Part shown: positions 44,290 to 53,061 of the stretch, in pieces
Layout: the number at the start of each line of letters is the position of its first letter
Numbering within the stretch: position 1 is the first letter of the stretch
Assembly (NCBI GenBank): GCA_045538895.1
Contig: JAZQEH010000118.1
Location: 1-64,000 of the forward strand
DNA from: UMGS902 sp045538895
GTDB lineage: Bacteria; Bacillota; Clostridia; Oscillospirales; CAG-272
Direction: 5' to 3'
DNA length: 64,000 bases
Translations under genes and position numbers: made by a program
Notes under the pieces: generated by a model
Databases searched by the model: none
Told to the model about the DNA's origin: nothing
What the model saw: the letters and a program-made list of their open reading frames with translations, nothing else

Positions 44290-45365
44290 ATATGTTTACA
44301 GCTTTCACAAGTTGAGCATGAGTCAAGCGCCTCTTTAGTAACTTTGCCGTCACGATAATCTCTGACAATCTTATTCTCATACATTGAATACTTTTTCTTT
44401 TTAAAGAAGTACAAGAATTTGTGCTTGAGCACCCAGAAAAGCGGAACCCAGATGTATTTATGCATTGCAGGCGATACCGAACCTATCATCCAGCAGTTAC
44501 GGTCACATGCACGTACTTTTTTTCTCACTTGCTCTGCTTGTTCACTATTCCAAAGTTCGTCAAAACTTTGAGTGTTTAGATTGCCCATTACTTCTTTTTC
44601 TTTTGTTCCGTTACAAGGCATAACGTCACCAAACGGATCAATGAAAAATGTATCAAAACTCATGTCGCACTGAAGAAGACGTTTTTGGCTGAAAATATAG
44701 TTAATAAGACCGTGATTGAAGTAGGCTCTGAACCACTTTTTGGGACTGTTGGATTCGAGCAATCTATTTATAAGCTTTTCAAAATTCTCTGCCACCATAA
44801 GGCGGTCATGAATTATATTATTTGATTCAACAAAATAAAAACTGTTATGTAACGAGGCGGTTGCAAATTCCATGTCGAGTTCGTTTGAAATTTCATAAAG
44901 CGGAACGAGATCACATGCGTTTTTATCCTGAACGGTCATGCCGAAGCCTACGTCCTTCATCCCCATTTCTACAAGAGTTTTGAGTGTGGTGTAGCCACGG
45001 TTAAAACCATCATCGAGACCACGGATTTCATTGTTGGTCTTTTCAAGTCCCTCAATCGAAATTCTAATGCCGATTTCGGGAAATTCTTTGCAAAGCTCCA
45101 CGATTCTGTCAGTATAGAAACCGTTAGTTGAAATAACGATACGATCACTTTTTTTGTACAGTTCACGAACCACTTCTTTCAGATCTTCACGCATAAAAGG
45201 CTCGCCGCCTGTAATATTGGTAAAATACATTTCAGGCAGCTTTTTTATAGTTTCTATTGAGAGTTCTTCCTCTGCCTTTGAAGGCACTTTGTAACGGTTA
45301 CACATGGTGCATTTGGCGTTACAGCGATAAGTAACAATTACAGTACCATTTAATTTTTTAGCCAT
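44274..45365 (-). CDS. radical SAM protein with SPASM-like and Cys-rich C-terminus
   Basis: A 363-residue radical SAM enzyme. The [4Fe-4S]-SAM motif is Cys15xxxCys19xxCys22 (VTYRCNAKCTMCNRY), followed by NITGGEPFMRED and STNGFYTD. A SPASM/twitch-like region holds further Cys residues (LLQCDMSF, VMPCNGTK, ACDRNCWM). The last 14 residues hold five Cys (350, 353, 356, 360, 363; SCSTCESCKHICEKC). A short hydrophobic, Lys-rich segment before that may touch the membrane. It lies among glycosyltransferases, so a sugar, lipid carrier or peptide of the EPS pathway may be its substrate. ATG at 45365 follows TAGGAGTAAAA. Confidence 0.88.
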   Translation of the reverse strand: MAKKLNGTVIVTYRCNAKCTMCNRYKVPSKAEEELSIETIKKLPEMYFTNITGGEPFMREDLKEVVRELYKKSDRIVISTNGFYTDRIVELCKEFPEIGIRISIEGLEKTNNEIRGLDDGFNRGYTTLKTLVEMGMKDVGFGMTVQDKNACDLVPLYEISNELDMEFATASLHNSFYFVESNNIIHDRLMVAENFEKLINRLLESNSPKKWFRAYFNHGLINYIFSQKRLLQCDMSFDTFFIDPFGDVMPCNGTKEKEVMGNLNTQSFDELWNSEQAEQVRKKVRACDRNCWMIGSVSPAMHKYIWVPLFWVLKHKFLYFFKKKKYSMYENKIVRDYRDGKVTKEALDSCSTCESCKHICEKC

Positions 45366-46551
45366 TTTTACTCCTATTAAAACAGTCAGAATACTTTTTA
45401 GCAACAGCAGTCCAAGAATAACGATCAATGACACTTCTGCGAGCTGATTCGGATAATTCAGCGTGAGAATTGATATCGTTCACAGTATTAACAATATTGA
45501 TAAAAGAATCAGTATCATTATACTTGAAACAGAGGTCAGAAGCTTCAAAAGTCAAAGAATCACTAATGATTACAGGAACACCTGCAGCTAATGCTTCAAT
45601 TATTGTAAGTGAAAAGCCTTCACTTTTTGAAGAAAAAATCATTGCATCCGCAGTGTTATAAAAAGAATTCAATTTTTCGCCGGGACAAAGCTCACCAACA
45701 TAGACAATTCTGTCTTCCAGATGGTTATCTTTTGCAAATCGAATTACTTTTTGAAAATAATCATCATCAATAATACCGCCGGCAAAAGCAAAAGAAACGT
45801 TCTTATTCTCTACCATCAACGGTAGCAAAAGCTCTATAGAGCCGAGCTGATTTTTTCTGTCGCAAACAGAACCAACCTGTATAAAAACTTTTTCCGTATT
45901 TAAAGAAAAAGAAGCTTTACATGACATCTTTTCTTCGGCGGTAAGCGGCTTATATGTTTTGGAATTTACTCCGTTAGGAATTAAAACAACTTTTTTTGCA
46001 TCAATATTGCAGTTGTTAATTATATTCGTTTTTGTATTTTCATTTAAAACAAATACAAGATCTGCATGTTTCATAGCGAATACTTCTTGAAAGTATCTGC
46101 TCTTCACGGAATCTTTGATTTCTTCCCATTCGCCATGCCAGATATAACTATGATTTGTATAAGCGATAATAGCACGCTTACGAGTACTTTTGGGCACGAG
46201 CTTTAGGAAAAAATATAAATTATATTGATTGTGAAAATGCATTAAAACATTTTCATCAGTAGTTTTCAAAATTTTTTTAAGTTTCGCTGCAAGTGAAATA
46301 GAGTAAACCACTCTCTTAAGTTTGTGCATGATGCCAAGACTGACATCTGTTTTTGTAAAAAAAGATGGTACGTTAACCTCGGAAATAGGCAAAGAATTGG
46401 CAGCTCTTTGCTCTGCCTTAATATCTATAATTTCAGCATCTTCCCCGTTTTTAAGAAAAGCACGTGTAAGCTCCTCTACAACGATTTCGGTTGCCGCACC
46501 CATTTGTGCAGGAATAGGAGTATACCCTGTACCGATTTCATAAATCTTCAT
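45358..46551 (-). CDS. glycosyltransferase family 4
   Basis: A 397-residue GT-B fold enzyme. The N-terminal acceptor part has TGYTPIPAQMGAATEIVVEE and CH-rich HFHNQYNLYFFLKLVP; the C-terminal part has VFIQVGSVCDRKNQLGSIEL and the donor loop SKSEGFSLTIIEALAAGVPV with its two Glu. Shine-Dalgarno GGAGGCAAACA lies in the upstream gene, with which it overlaps by ATGA. Confidence 0.9.
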   Translation of the reverse strand: MKIYEIGTGYTPIPAQMGAATEIVVEELTRAFLKNGEDAEIIDIKAEQRAANSLPISEVNVPSFFTKTDVSLGIMHKLKRVVYSISLAAKLKKILKTTDENVLMHFHNQYNLYFFLKLVPKSTRKRAIIAYTNHSYIWHGEWEEIKDSVKSRYFQEVFAMKHADLVFVLNENTKTNIINNCNIDAKKVVLIPNGVNSKTYKPLTAEEKMSCKASFSLNTEKVFIQVGSVCDRKNQLGSIELLLPLMVENKNVSFAFAGGIIDDDYFQKVIRFAKDNHLEDRIVYVGELCPGEKLNSFYNTADAMIFSSKSEGFSLTIIEALAAGVPVIISDSLTFEASDLCFKYNDTDSFINIVNTVNDINSHAELSESARRSVIDRYSWTAVAKKYSDCFNRSKNG

Positions 46552-47750
46552 TGTTTGCCTCCGTAAACTGAAATAAGCTTCTCATAATAGGAATCAGGAG
46601 TTTCAAATGAAACATCTTTGCAGTTTTCCGTGAATTTGTCAAGAGAACCGTCATCTTCAAACAGACTTTTAAGTTTGTTTAGTAATTCATCTGCATTTCC
46701 GGGTTCGAATAAAAGACCGCTTTTGCCCTCGTTGATAAGTTCAGGAATGCCACCGATGCGTGCTCCTACCACGGGAGTACCGTAAATCTGTGATTCAATC
46801 ACAGTATATGGGCAATTCTCATACATTTCCGAAGGACAAACACTACATGCAGCTCCGGAAATAAGTTTACGCAACTCTTCCCCGGTTTTAAAACCGACAT
46901 ATTCGGCATTTTCAATTTTTTTGATGTCTTCTACCGCCTCACCGTAACCGGCAAATACAAACTTTACACCAGGCATGCGTTTTGCGGCTTCTAAAAGAGT
47001 GTTTGTCCCTTTATCACGCGAAAGATGTCCAAACTCCAAAACATAACTGCCTTTTTGGAAAGAAAGGGACTCGTGCGTTTCCAAAAAATTATGAATAGCA
47101 ATAGTTTTAGATGCAAAACGCTCTTCGGAATCAAGCTTTGATTTCATGAACAGCGACGGGCAAATTATAGCATCAACATAAGAATATGCTTTGTTTTTGC
47201 TCCAAAAGAATGCATCAAAAGCTGCAATAATACTTTTCAAGCGTGAATTCTTCATGCATTTACTTTGAATGCAATTCCAATACTTTCCACCAATACATTT
47301 TTCACAATTATTTAAGTTATTATCAAAAAAACCATGACTGGGGCAAATAAGCTGATAATCATGAGCCGTATATATAATTTTTAAATCTTTACCGGTATTT
47401 TTGCGGTACTTTTGAATTTCAAGAATAATGCTTGGTGTTAAATGAAACTGAATGTTGTTCAAATGAACAACATCTGGATTGAATTTATAAAGAACTTTTT
47501 TGATTTTTCTGCGTGCTTCGCATGAATAAATCATTCGAAACGGAGCGGTAAGATTCCTCAAGATTCCCTTATTAAAATCCAGATCCGATACAAAAGAATC
47601 GGCACTGTTGCCAACGATGTTTTTATCATTTTTAAGACCGAAATACTCAACAGAGTGTCCATGACGCTCAAGTGTTTCTCCCAACTTAAAAACGTATGTT
47701 TCGGAACCGCCTTTAGGAAAAAGAAATTTATTTACCAATAAAACCTTCAT
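46548..47750 (-). CDS. glycosyltransferase family 4
   Basis: A 400-residue GT-B enzyme starting at the ATG at 47750 (MKVLLVNKFLFPKGGSE), behind GGGAGGAGAAATTT. Domain features: GGSETYVFKLGETLERHGH at the N-terminus, an internal Cys-rich insertion (NCEKCIGGKYWNCIQSKC) that may bind zinc, YVLEFGHLSRDKGTNTLLEA and the donor loop CPSEMYENCPYTVIESQIYG. The Cys insertion is seen in one group of EPS glycosyltransferases. Confidence 0.9.
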   Translation of the reverse strand: MKVLLVNKFLFPKGGSETYVFKLGETLERHGHSVEYFGLKNDKNIVGNSADSFVSDLDFNKGILRNLTAPFRMIYSCEARRKIKKVLYKFNPDVVHLNNIQFHLTPSIILEIQKYRKNTGKDLKIIYTAHDYQLICPSHGFFDNNLNNCEKCIGGKYWNCIQSKCMKNSRLKSIIAAFDAFFWSKNKAYSYVDAIICPSLFMKSKLDSEERFASKTIAIHNFLETHESLSFQKGSYVLEFGHLSRDKGTNTLLEAAKRMPGVKFVFAGYGEAVEDIKKIENAEYVGFKTGEELRKLISGAACSVCPSEMYENCPYTVIESQIYGTPVVGARIGGIPELINEGKSGLLFEPGNADELLNKLKSLFEDDGSLDKFTENCKDVSFETPDSYYEKLISVYGGKQ

Positions 47751-47772
47751 AAATTTCTCCTCCCTACAAAAA

Positions 47773-48906
47773 TCAATCTTTAAAATACAAATCAAGAGTT
47801 TTTTCGGTTACATCGTCCCAAGAAAACCTGCTGCAAATATAATCTGCGGCCTTTTCTTTATACTCTGACACAATTTCAGGGGAATTACACAAAAACTCAA
47901 GTTTTTCACGCAATGCTAAAACGTTTCCCTTTTCAAAAGAAATACCAAAGTTACGGGTTACATCGGTACATTCCGAAATGTCCGAAGTCAAACAACAATT
48001 ACCGTAACTCATAGCCTCGAGCAAGCTCAAAGGCATTCCTTCAAGTTCAGAAGGTAAAACATAAACATAAGCATTGCTGTATAATTCTTCCAAGACTTGT
48101 CCATCTACAAAATCTGTAAATATAACTCTTTCATCGCCATGTGCTTTTTCCTTTAATTCATCGGCAAAGCTGCCGCTATCAGAACCGCCACCGGCAACAA
48201 CGAGTTTTTTATTTATATCGGAATTCAGATAAGCATCAAGCAAAGTTACAAGACCTTTTTCAGGAACAAGTCTGCCTAAAAACAAAATGTACTCGTCCTT
48301 ATGTAGTCCATAGCGGCGAGTAATCATATCGGCAAAACGCGGCTTCGGCCGTGAAACGCCATTAGGTATATATATGGTTTTTCTGTTATAAGTGCTTAAA
48401 AAATAATCTTGAACACCTTTGCTTAAAACAATAATTTCATCGGCAAAACGTGCAGCACACTTTTCGCCAAAACGAATATACCATGACGCAAATTTTCCCC
48501 ATTTTGCACGCATATGATCAAGACCGTGAATGGTTGCAATACATCGTTTACCAAAAAGTTTGGGAAGCCAAAGCATTGCACACGGCCCTTCAGCGTGAAA
48601 ATGAATAACATCGAATTTACCGAATGCCGCAAGAATGGCAGCGGAAAATGAAGCCGTCATTGCAGCCAAGCCACGCTTGTCAAGCGTGGCTACAGTCTGT
48701 AATTTTATACCAAGGTGTTCTTTTTTCTGCAACGAGTCAAATTCCGCTCCGCTCACATGATGACCGCCTCTATTGTAACACGTAACCTCATGACCTAATG
48801 AAACCATTCGAGAGGCAAGTTCGCATACAACAATCTCAACACCGCCCTCGCGTGAAGGAATTCGTTTATGACCAAGCATTGCAATTTTTAATTTTTGTAA
48901 AGACAT
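47773..48906 (-). CDS. glycosyltransferase family 4 (DUF1972/rhamnosyltransferase-like N-terminus)
   Basis: A 377-residue GT-B enzyme starting at the ATG at 48906, which overlaps the stop of the initiating transferase gene and has GAGGGAGAATA upstream. N-terminal GHKRIPSREGGVEIVVCELA and YNRGGHHVSGAEFD resemble second-step glycosyltransferases; ILFLGRLVPEKGLVTLLDA and the donor loop LPSELEGMPLSLLEAMSYGN follow. Its position directly after the initiating transferase suggests it adds the second sugar. Confidence 0.9.
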   Translation of the reverse strand: MSLQKLKIAMLGHKRIPSREGGVEIVVCELASRMVSLGHEVTCYNRGGHHVSGAEFDSLQKKEHLGIKLQTVATLDKRGLAAMTASFSAAILAAFGKFDVIHFHAEGPCAMLWLPKLFGKRCIATIHGLDHMRAKWGKFASWYIRFGEKCAARFADEIIVLSKGVQDYFLSTYNRKTIYIPNGVSRPKPRFADMITRRYGLHKDEYILFLGRLVPEKGLVTLLDAYLNSDINKKLVVAGGGSDSGSFADELKEKAHGDERVIFTDFVDGQVLEELYSNAYVYVLPSELEGMPLSLLEAMSYGNCCLTSDISECTDVTRNFGISFEKGNVLALREKLEFLCNSPEIVSEYKEKAADYICSRFSWDDVTEKTLDLYFKD

Positions 48907-49589
48907 TATTCTCCCTCCAAACCGCAAACTGCTTTTACGGTCTTCAAAAGAATAACAATATCAATTTTAAAACTACGCTCTTTGATATATTTCAAATCCC
49001 AAGCCAGCCACTCATCAAAGGAAAGGTCGTTTCTGTGGGGTTGAATCTGCCAATAACAAGTAATACCGGGGGTTACCTTAAGGCGATTAAGCTGGTACTC
49101 GGTATACTGTTCCACTTCACGCGGTAGTGGAGGTCTTGGTCCTACAAGACTCATATCCCCCTTTAAAACATTCCAAAGCTGTGGGAGTTCATCGATACTT
49201 GACTTTCTGATGAAACGCCCGAATCTGGTAATTCTTGGATCGTTTTTGATCTTGAACGCCGGGCCTTCCATTTCATTCTTTTCGAGCAAATCATTAAGCA
49301 TTTTGTCCGCATCCGGAACCATAGAACGGAATTTATAAAACCTGAACGGTTTTCCGTCCTTACCCAATCTTTCCTGAACATAAATCGGAGAAGCACCGGG
49401 GCTGTCAATTACAATAATTATTGCAATTATTACAAGCGGTAACAGCAAAAAAATCAAACCAAGCAAAGAAAAGACAATATCAAAGCAACGCTTAAAAAAC
49501 AGATATACAGGCTTGCGTGGAACATTTATGGCTTCACATTCAAGCAAAGCTGTATTAATTCCAACTGCATCCGATTCTTTTTTAAGCAT
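48906..49589 (-). CDS. undecaprenyl-phosphate sugar phosphotransferase (initiating, WcaJ/WbaP C-domain type)
   Basis: A 227-residue bacterial sugar transferase (small form: one membrane-inserted hairpin at about 33-58 and the catalytic domain). Motifs: SPIYVQERLGKDGKPFRFYK with the FRSM element, RKSSIDELPQLWNVLKGDMS, LVGPRPPLPREVE and PGITCYWQI. It transfers a sugar 1-phosphate from a UDP-sugar to undecaprenyl phosphate, the first step of repeat-unit assembly. Confidence 0.93.
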   Translation of the reverse strand: MLKKESDAVGINTALLECEAINVPRKPVYLFFKRCFDIVFSLLGLIFLLLPLVIIAIIIVIDSPGASPIYVQERLGKDGKPFRFYKFRSMVPDADKMLNDLLEKNEMEGPAFKIKNDPRITRFGRFIRKSSIDELPQLWNVLKGDMSLVGPRPPLPREVEQYTEYQLNRLKVTPGITCYWQIQPHRNDLSFDEWLAWDLKYIKERSFKIDIVILLKTVKAVCGLEGE

Positions 49590-49607
49590 CTTGTTCTTCC
49601 TTATATT

Positions 49608-50606
49608 TTAATCTTTGAGTTCGTAAAAAAGTTCTACAACATTTTTCAAAACAGAGTCACTGTCAGGATGGAATTCCATGAAGCGTTCCCCCTGAACCGA
49701 CTCACCTTCTAAACGGTAAATACCGTCAAATTTATATCCTGATACTTTGTCATAGTAACTTTGTAGACGTGTAATAGTACAATCAGACACCATGTAGTCG
49801 GAGATATCCGTAAGAACACGAACAATCAACTCATCATTTGTGGCTGCAACATCGGAAAACTTTTTGTATAATTCCCGAATATATTGGCGTTGACGATCCA
49901 TTCGTGCAATATTTGTACTGTCATCAAGCATGTAACGAGTACGAACATAATTAAGTGCATGCTCGCCGTAAAGAGTTACCGTTTCACCTTTGACAAGTGA
50001 ATCGTCTATGCCGGTAAAATCATCCAAAACTTCGAGTGTAACGCCGTCCACGCTATCATTTATAATCGGAACAGCGTCCAGCGTAAGCGAAATGTACTTA
50101 TCAATTTTCACATCGTGCAACAATTTAGAAACTGCATCAGAAGTGTTACGGCAACTTACTTCTCTGCCGTTGCCGTAAGTATGTGCAAGTGCGATTTGTT
50201 TTTCCGTTTTTCCCACAACTTCGCCGGCAACACCCAGAATGTTAATTTCAGCAATCGTGTCGCGATTGATTTGCAAAGCCGAAACTGTCTCGTTTTTGTT
50301 ATCAAATACAAGCAGTAACAAAAAATCAGCTTGACGGTCATTGTTATACGCTTCATCGTCAATTTTTCCTCTGAATTTATCAAGACCGAGTACGAGAAAC
50401 GTTTCAATATCTTCTTTTAAAGTATATGTACCGCCGTTATACTCGACAGTTTGATCAAGTGAAACGGGGACTTCGCCGGAAAAAGAAGTTCTTGTATTTT
50501 CCCAGATGCGAATTATAAATAAAGCCGCAGCAAGGAAGAACACAATAGCAAGAGCAATGGCAACATAACGAAGCCAATTTTGCTTAAAAGCTCTTGTGCT
50601 ATTCAT
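49608..50606 (-). CDS. LytR-CpsA-Psr (LCP) family ligase
   Basis: A 332-residue protein with one N-terminal membrane segment (about 13-33) and an extracytoplasmic LCP domain: FLVLGLDKF, DRQADFLLLLVFD, SALQINRDT, then YVRTRYMLDDSTNIARMDRQ with the conserved Arg and Asp residues. LCP enzymes transfer undecaprenyl-linked polymers onto peptidoglycan. Its presence in the EPS operon implies that at least part of the product is wall-linked. GGAGGATACTCCT precedes the ATG. Confidence 0.92.
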   Translation of the reverse strand: MNSTRAFKQNWLRYVAIALAIVFFLAAALFIIRIWENTRTSFSGEVPVSLDQTVEYNGGTYTLKEDIETFLVLGLDKFRGKIDDEAYNNDRQADFLLLLVFDNKNETVSALQINRDTIAEINILGVAGEVVGKTEKQIALAHTYGNGREVSCRNTSDAVSKLLHDVKIDKYISLTLDAVPIINDSVDGVTLEVLDDFTGIDDSLVKGETVTLYGEHALNYVRTRYMLDDSTNIARMDRQRQYIRELYKKFSDVAATNDELIVRVLTDISDYMVSDCTITRLQSYYDKVSGYKFDGIYRLEGESVQGERFMEFHPDSDSVLKNVVELFYELKD

Positions 50607-50624
50607 AGGAGTATCCTCCGATAT

Positions 50625-51302
50625 TTATTTGCTTTCTTTTTTCTTAAGCTTGAGAACAACAACAACGAGCGCAATAGCGGAAACGAGCATGATTACAGCA
50701 TAGAGAGCGATACTGCCGAAGTCACCGGTTTGCGGAGGATCAATGCTAAGACCGGTTGTATCTACAACAACTGCAAAAGGAGAAAGTGAATCAACCGAAA
50801 AAACAAGGTGATTATTGTTTACAACCTTTGCATTTTCAACAAGTTCCCATTCGCCGTTCTTTAAGTGAAGAAGACCAACGAAGTTGTGAAGAGAATCTGC
50901 CGAAAGAGTAATATCAAAATCGCCATGATCTTCGTGATCGTCGCAATTATAATAGCTGATATCAAACATATCGCTTACTGCGAGATTTTCACCTGCGATA
51001 CCGAGAGTAGCAGCAAGTCTGAACAATGCAACGCAAAGGTCAGTGAGATTTGTTGAGTTTCTGATATCGTCATATGCACGTTCGAGGGCGGTTTTAAGCA
51101 TGTCGGGCAACTGGTCGCGTTCTGCGTAAGGAACGATTTTGAGCATTGCCACACAGTCTTCATCGGTGTTCTTACCTTCTACCAAAGTAGGAGCGGGATT
51201 ACCGGATGGGCTGGAAACAAATGCACCGGGAGCTGCTAAAACCGAAAGGCTCATTGAAAGAGTCATAACGAGAGCAAGACATACTACTAATACTTTTTTC
51301 AT
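50625..51302 (-). CDS. secreted surface protein with PPQTG sorting signal
   Basis: A 225-residue protein with a classical signal peptide (residues 1-23, cleavage near VLAAPG). Its middle part has no recognised enzyme motif; it ends with a beta-rich segment (DITLSADSLHNFVGLLHLKN, LSPFAVVVDTTG) common in clostridial surface proteins. The C-terminus is a complete cell-wall sorting signal: PPQTG (189-193), a hydrophobic stretch, and LKKKESK. C. difficile SrtB is known to use (S/P)PxTG motifs. It sits between cpsD and the LCP gene, in the same operon as the class B sortase. Confidence 0.85.
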   Translation of the reverse strand: MKKVLVVCLALVMTLSMSLSVLAAPGAFVSSPSGNPAPTLVEGKNTDEDCVAMLKIVPYAERDQLPDMLKTALERAYDDIRNSTNLTDLCVALFRLAATLGIAGENLAVSDMFDISYYNCDDHEDHGDFDITLSADSLHNFVGLLHLKNGEWELVENAKVVNNNHLVFSVDSLSPFAVVVDTTGLSIDPPQTGDFGSIALYAVIMLVSAIALVVVVLKLKKKESK

Positions 51303-51347
51303 TTCTTTTTCCCTTTCTCTATATGAAAAAATAAATTGTTAACAAAA

Positions 51348-52097
51348 TTAGTTACTGGAATAGTTTTTATCGTATTTATAATACTTTCTATAGCCATACT
51401 TATATCTGCCATAGCGTGAATGACTTTCTTTCTCGCCATTCAGCACACAACCGAGAACCTTGACATTGGAGAGGTTGAGTTGTCTGAAACATGTTTCCAG
51501 CTCTTTCTTTTCCGTATAGTCTTCTCTGATAACCACAATCATGCCCGTAATGCATTTGGAAATTGCCAGAGCATCGGAAACAAGGTTAACAGGAGGCAGG
51601 TCTATAACGATATAGTCAAGATTTTTCGAAAGCGTTTCTAAAGCAAGCTGCATACGCTTGGAACCGAGCAATTCCGAAGGGTTCGGAGGAAGATTGCCGG
51701 CAGGCATTATGTACCAGTTGCTATGATGTTCCGATTTGATGATACAATCATTTTGAACATCAAAATCCATAAGCAGATTTGTAAGACCGGGAATCTGATT
51801 TATACCGAGCTTTTTGGCGATACTCGGAATTCTGAGGTCAGCATCGATAAGCAGAACTCTTTTTCCGCTTTCAGCCAGAACGTAGGAAAGATTAACCGCA
51901 GTTGTACTCTTGCCCTCGCCTCGCATAGCACTTGTCACACCGATTATCGGACACTTCTGATCCTCATGAAGCGTAAAGTTCAAATTTGTACGCAACAATT
52001 TGTACTGTTCTGTCGCCGTGAAGTTCAGGTTCTTATGCAATTTTTTTTCATCAACAGGCACGGTCTTGGCCTGCTTGGTTTCATTGGTCTTAGCCAT
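51348..52097 (-). CDS. cpsD: CpsD/CapB-type tyrosine kinase (BY-kinase)
   Basis: Cytoplasmic bacterial tyrosine kinase, 249 residues. Walker A GVTSAMRGEGKS (53-64), Walker A' VLLIDADLR and Walker B-like YIVIDLPPV are visible. The C-terminus is a Tyr cluster (SRYGRYKYGYRKYYKYDKNY), the usual autophosphorylation tail. It pairs with CpsC encoded just upstream (8-base overlap) and controls chain length and export. Confidence 0.94.
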   Translation of the reverse strand: MAKTNETKQAKTVPVDEKKLHKNLNFTATEQYKLLRTNLNFTLHEDQKCPIIGVTSAMRGEGKSTTAVNLSYVLAESGKRVLLIDADLRIPSIAKKLGINQIPGLTNLLMDFDVQNDCIIKSEHHSNWYIMPAGNLPPNPSELLGSKRMQLALETLSKNLDYIVIDLPPVNLVSDALAISKCITGMIVVIREDYTEKKELETCFRQLNLSNVKVLGCVLNGEKESHSRYGRYKYGYRKYYKYDKNYSSN

Positions 52098-52884
52098 TAT
52101 TGCTACCCTCCTTCACATCAGTGCCTTTTTTATCAGGACGTTTTTGATAGTAATAACCGTAACGTTGCGAAGGTGTCGAGGCAAGATCCGGAATCTTTGC
52201 CAAAACAGGACAATTATATGTTTTAATAATATATGCTTCATCGTGAATAGTATCATCAAGCATTGCAAACACAACAATGGCAATGACGGAAACCAAAATA
52301 CCCAGAATCAATCCCACCGCTGTATACTTTGTGATGCTTGGTGAAATTTTCTGGAGATTAGGTACGGCTGAATCAACAACCTCCATCGAACTTCCCTCAA
52401 TAATTTCCGAAATCTTTTTGGGGAGGATTTCGGCTATTGTATTGGCAAGCTTCTCCGCTTCGTAAGGGTTATCGGCAGTAACCGTAACACCCATTACTTC
52501 GGTACCGTTAACAGAGGCTGCATCAATCATTTTATAAAGTTGTTCATAATCATAATCCAAACCGGATTTTTCAATAACAGCCTCAAGCGTAGTGCGGTTC
52601 TTAAGCATTACAATATATGTTTTTACAAGACTCTGAGCAGCAGTAATTTCAGAAGAACTTATGCTGAAGCTGGTAGCACCGAGCGAAAACGAGCTGTTAT
52701 TAACATATAGCATAATTGAGGACGAATACATAGGAGTAATTGCGAATGCTGCAATCAGAAAACCCATAACAGCAGAAAGCATTCCGCAAACTATAACTAC
52801 CCAAATTCGCTTCCATAAAGTTTTAAAGACGTGAGAAATATCAATCGAATAATACTCACCGGTGTTTTTTTCTTTAGTATCCAT
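52090..52884 (-). CDS. cpsC: CpsC/Wzz-type chain-length determinant, kinase activator
   Basis: A 264-residue membrane protein with two membrane segments (about 30-52 and 185-205) bracketing an outer loop, the Wzz/CpsC layout. Motifs: IDISHVFKTLWKRIWVVIVC, the loop-conserved YSSSIMLYVNN and the end PSITKYTAVGLILGILVSV. The cytoplasmic C-terminal segment is the activator of CpsD. First gene of the EPS operon; AAGGAAG precedes its ATG. Confidence 0.93.
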   Translation of the reverse strand: MDTKEKNTGEYYSIDISHVFKTLWKRIWVVIVCGMLSAVMGFLIAAFAITPMYSSSIMLYVNNSSFSLGATSFSISSSEITAAQSLVKTYIVMLKNRTTLEAVIEKSGLDYDYEQLYKMIDAASVNGTEVMGVTVTADNPYEAEKLANTIAEILPKKISEIIEGSSMEVVDSAVPNLQKISPSITKYTAVGLILGILVSVIAIVVFAMLDDTIHDEAYIIKTYNCPVLAKIPDLASTPSQRYGYYYQKRPDKKGTDVKEGSNNG

Positions 52885-52961
52885 GTCTACTTCCTTTGAG
52901 TTTATTTTTACGCAATAAAACTTTCTATAATATATATAGTTATACTATTATACGCATTAAC

Positions 52962-52990
52962 AGTATAAAACTTTTCGCGTAAAATGTCAA
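52962..52990 (-). promoter_or_regulatory. sigma-A promoter of the EPS operon
   Basis: Minus strand TTGACA (52985-52990), 17-base spacer, TATACT (52962-52967). It is the only good promoter seen for the 15 genes ending at 37390. About 75 bases of leader follow, containing an AT-rich imperfect dyad near 52925-52953. Confidence 0.88.
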
Positions 52991-53021
52991 TATATTTCTT
53001 TGCTTTTAAATGAATTTATTA

Positions 53022-53061
53022 TTTAAAAACAAATAACCGCAGAAAAGCTGCGGTTATTTGT
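53022..53061 (-). terminator. terminator of pflB-pflA
   Basis: 14-bp stem (53048-53061 with 53029-53042 read on the minus strand) on AACCGCAG/CTGCGGTT with a 5-base loop, followed on the minus strand by TTTTTAAA. The stem includes the pflA stop codon. Confidence 0.88.

Noticed and set aside
52925..52953. AT-rich dyad in the leader of the EPS operon
   Set aside because: The pairing is imperfect and only A/T; such dyads arise by chance in these leaders and no regulator gene is nearby.
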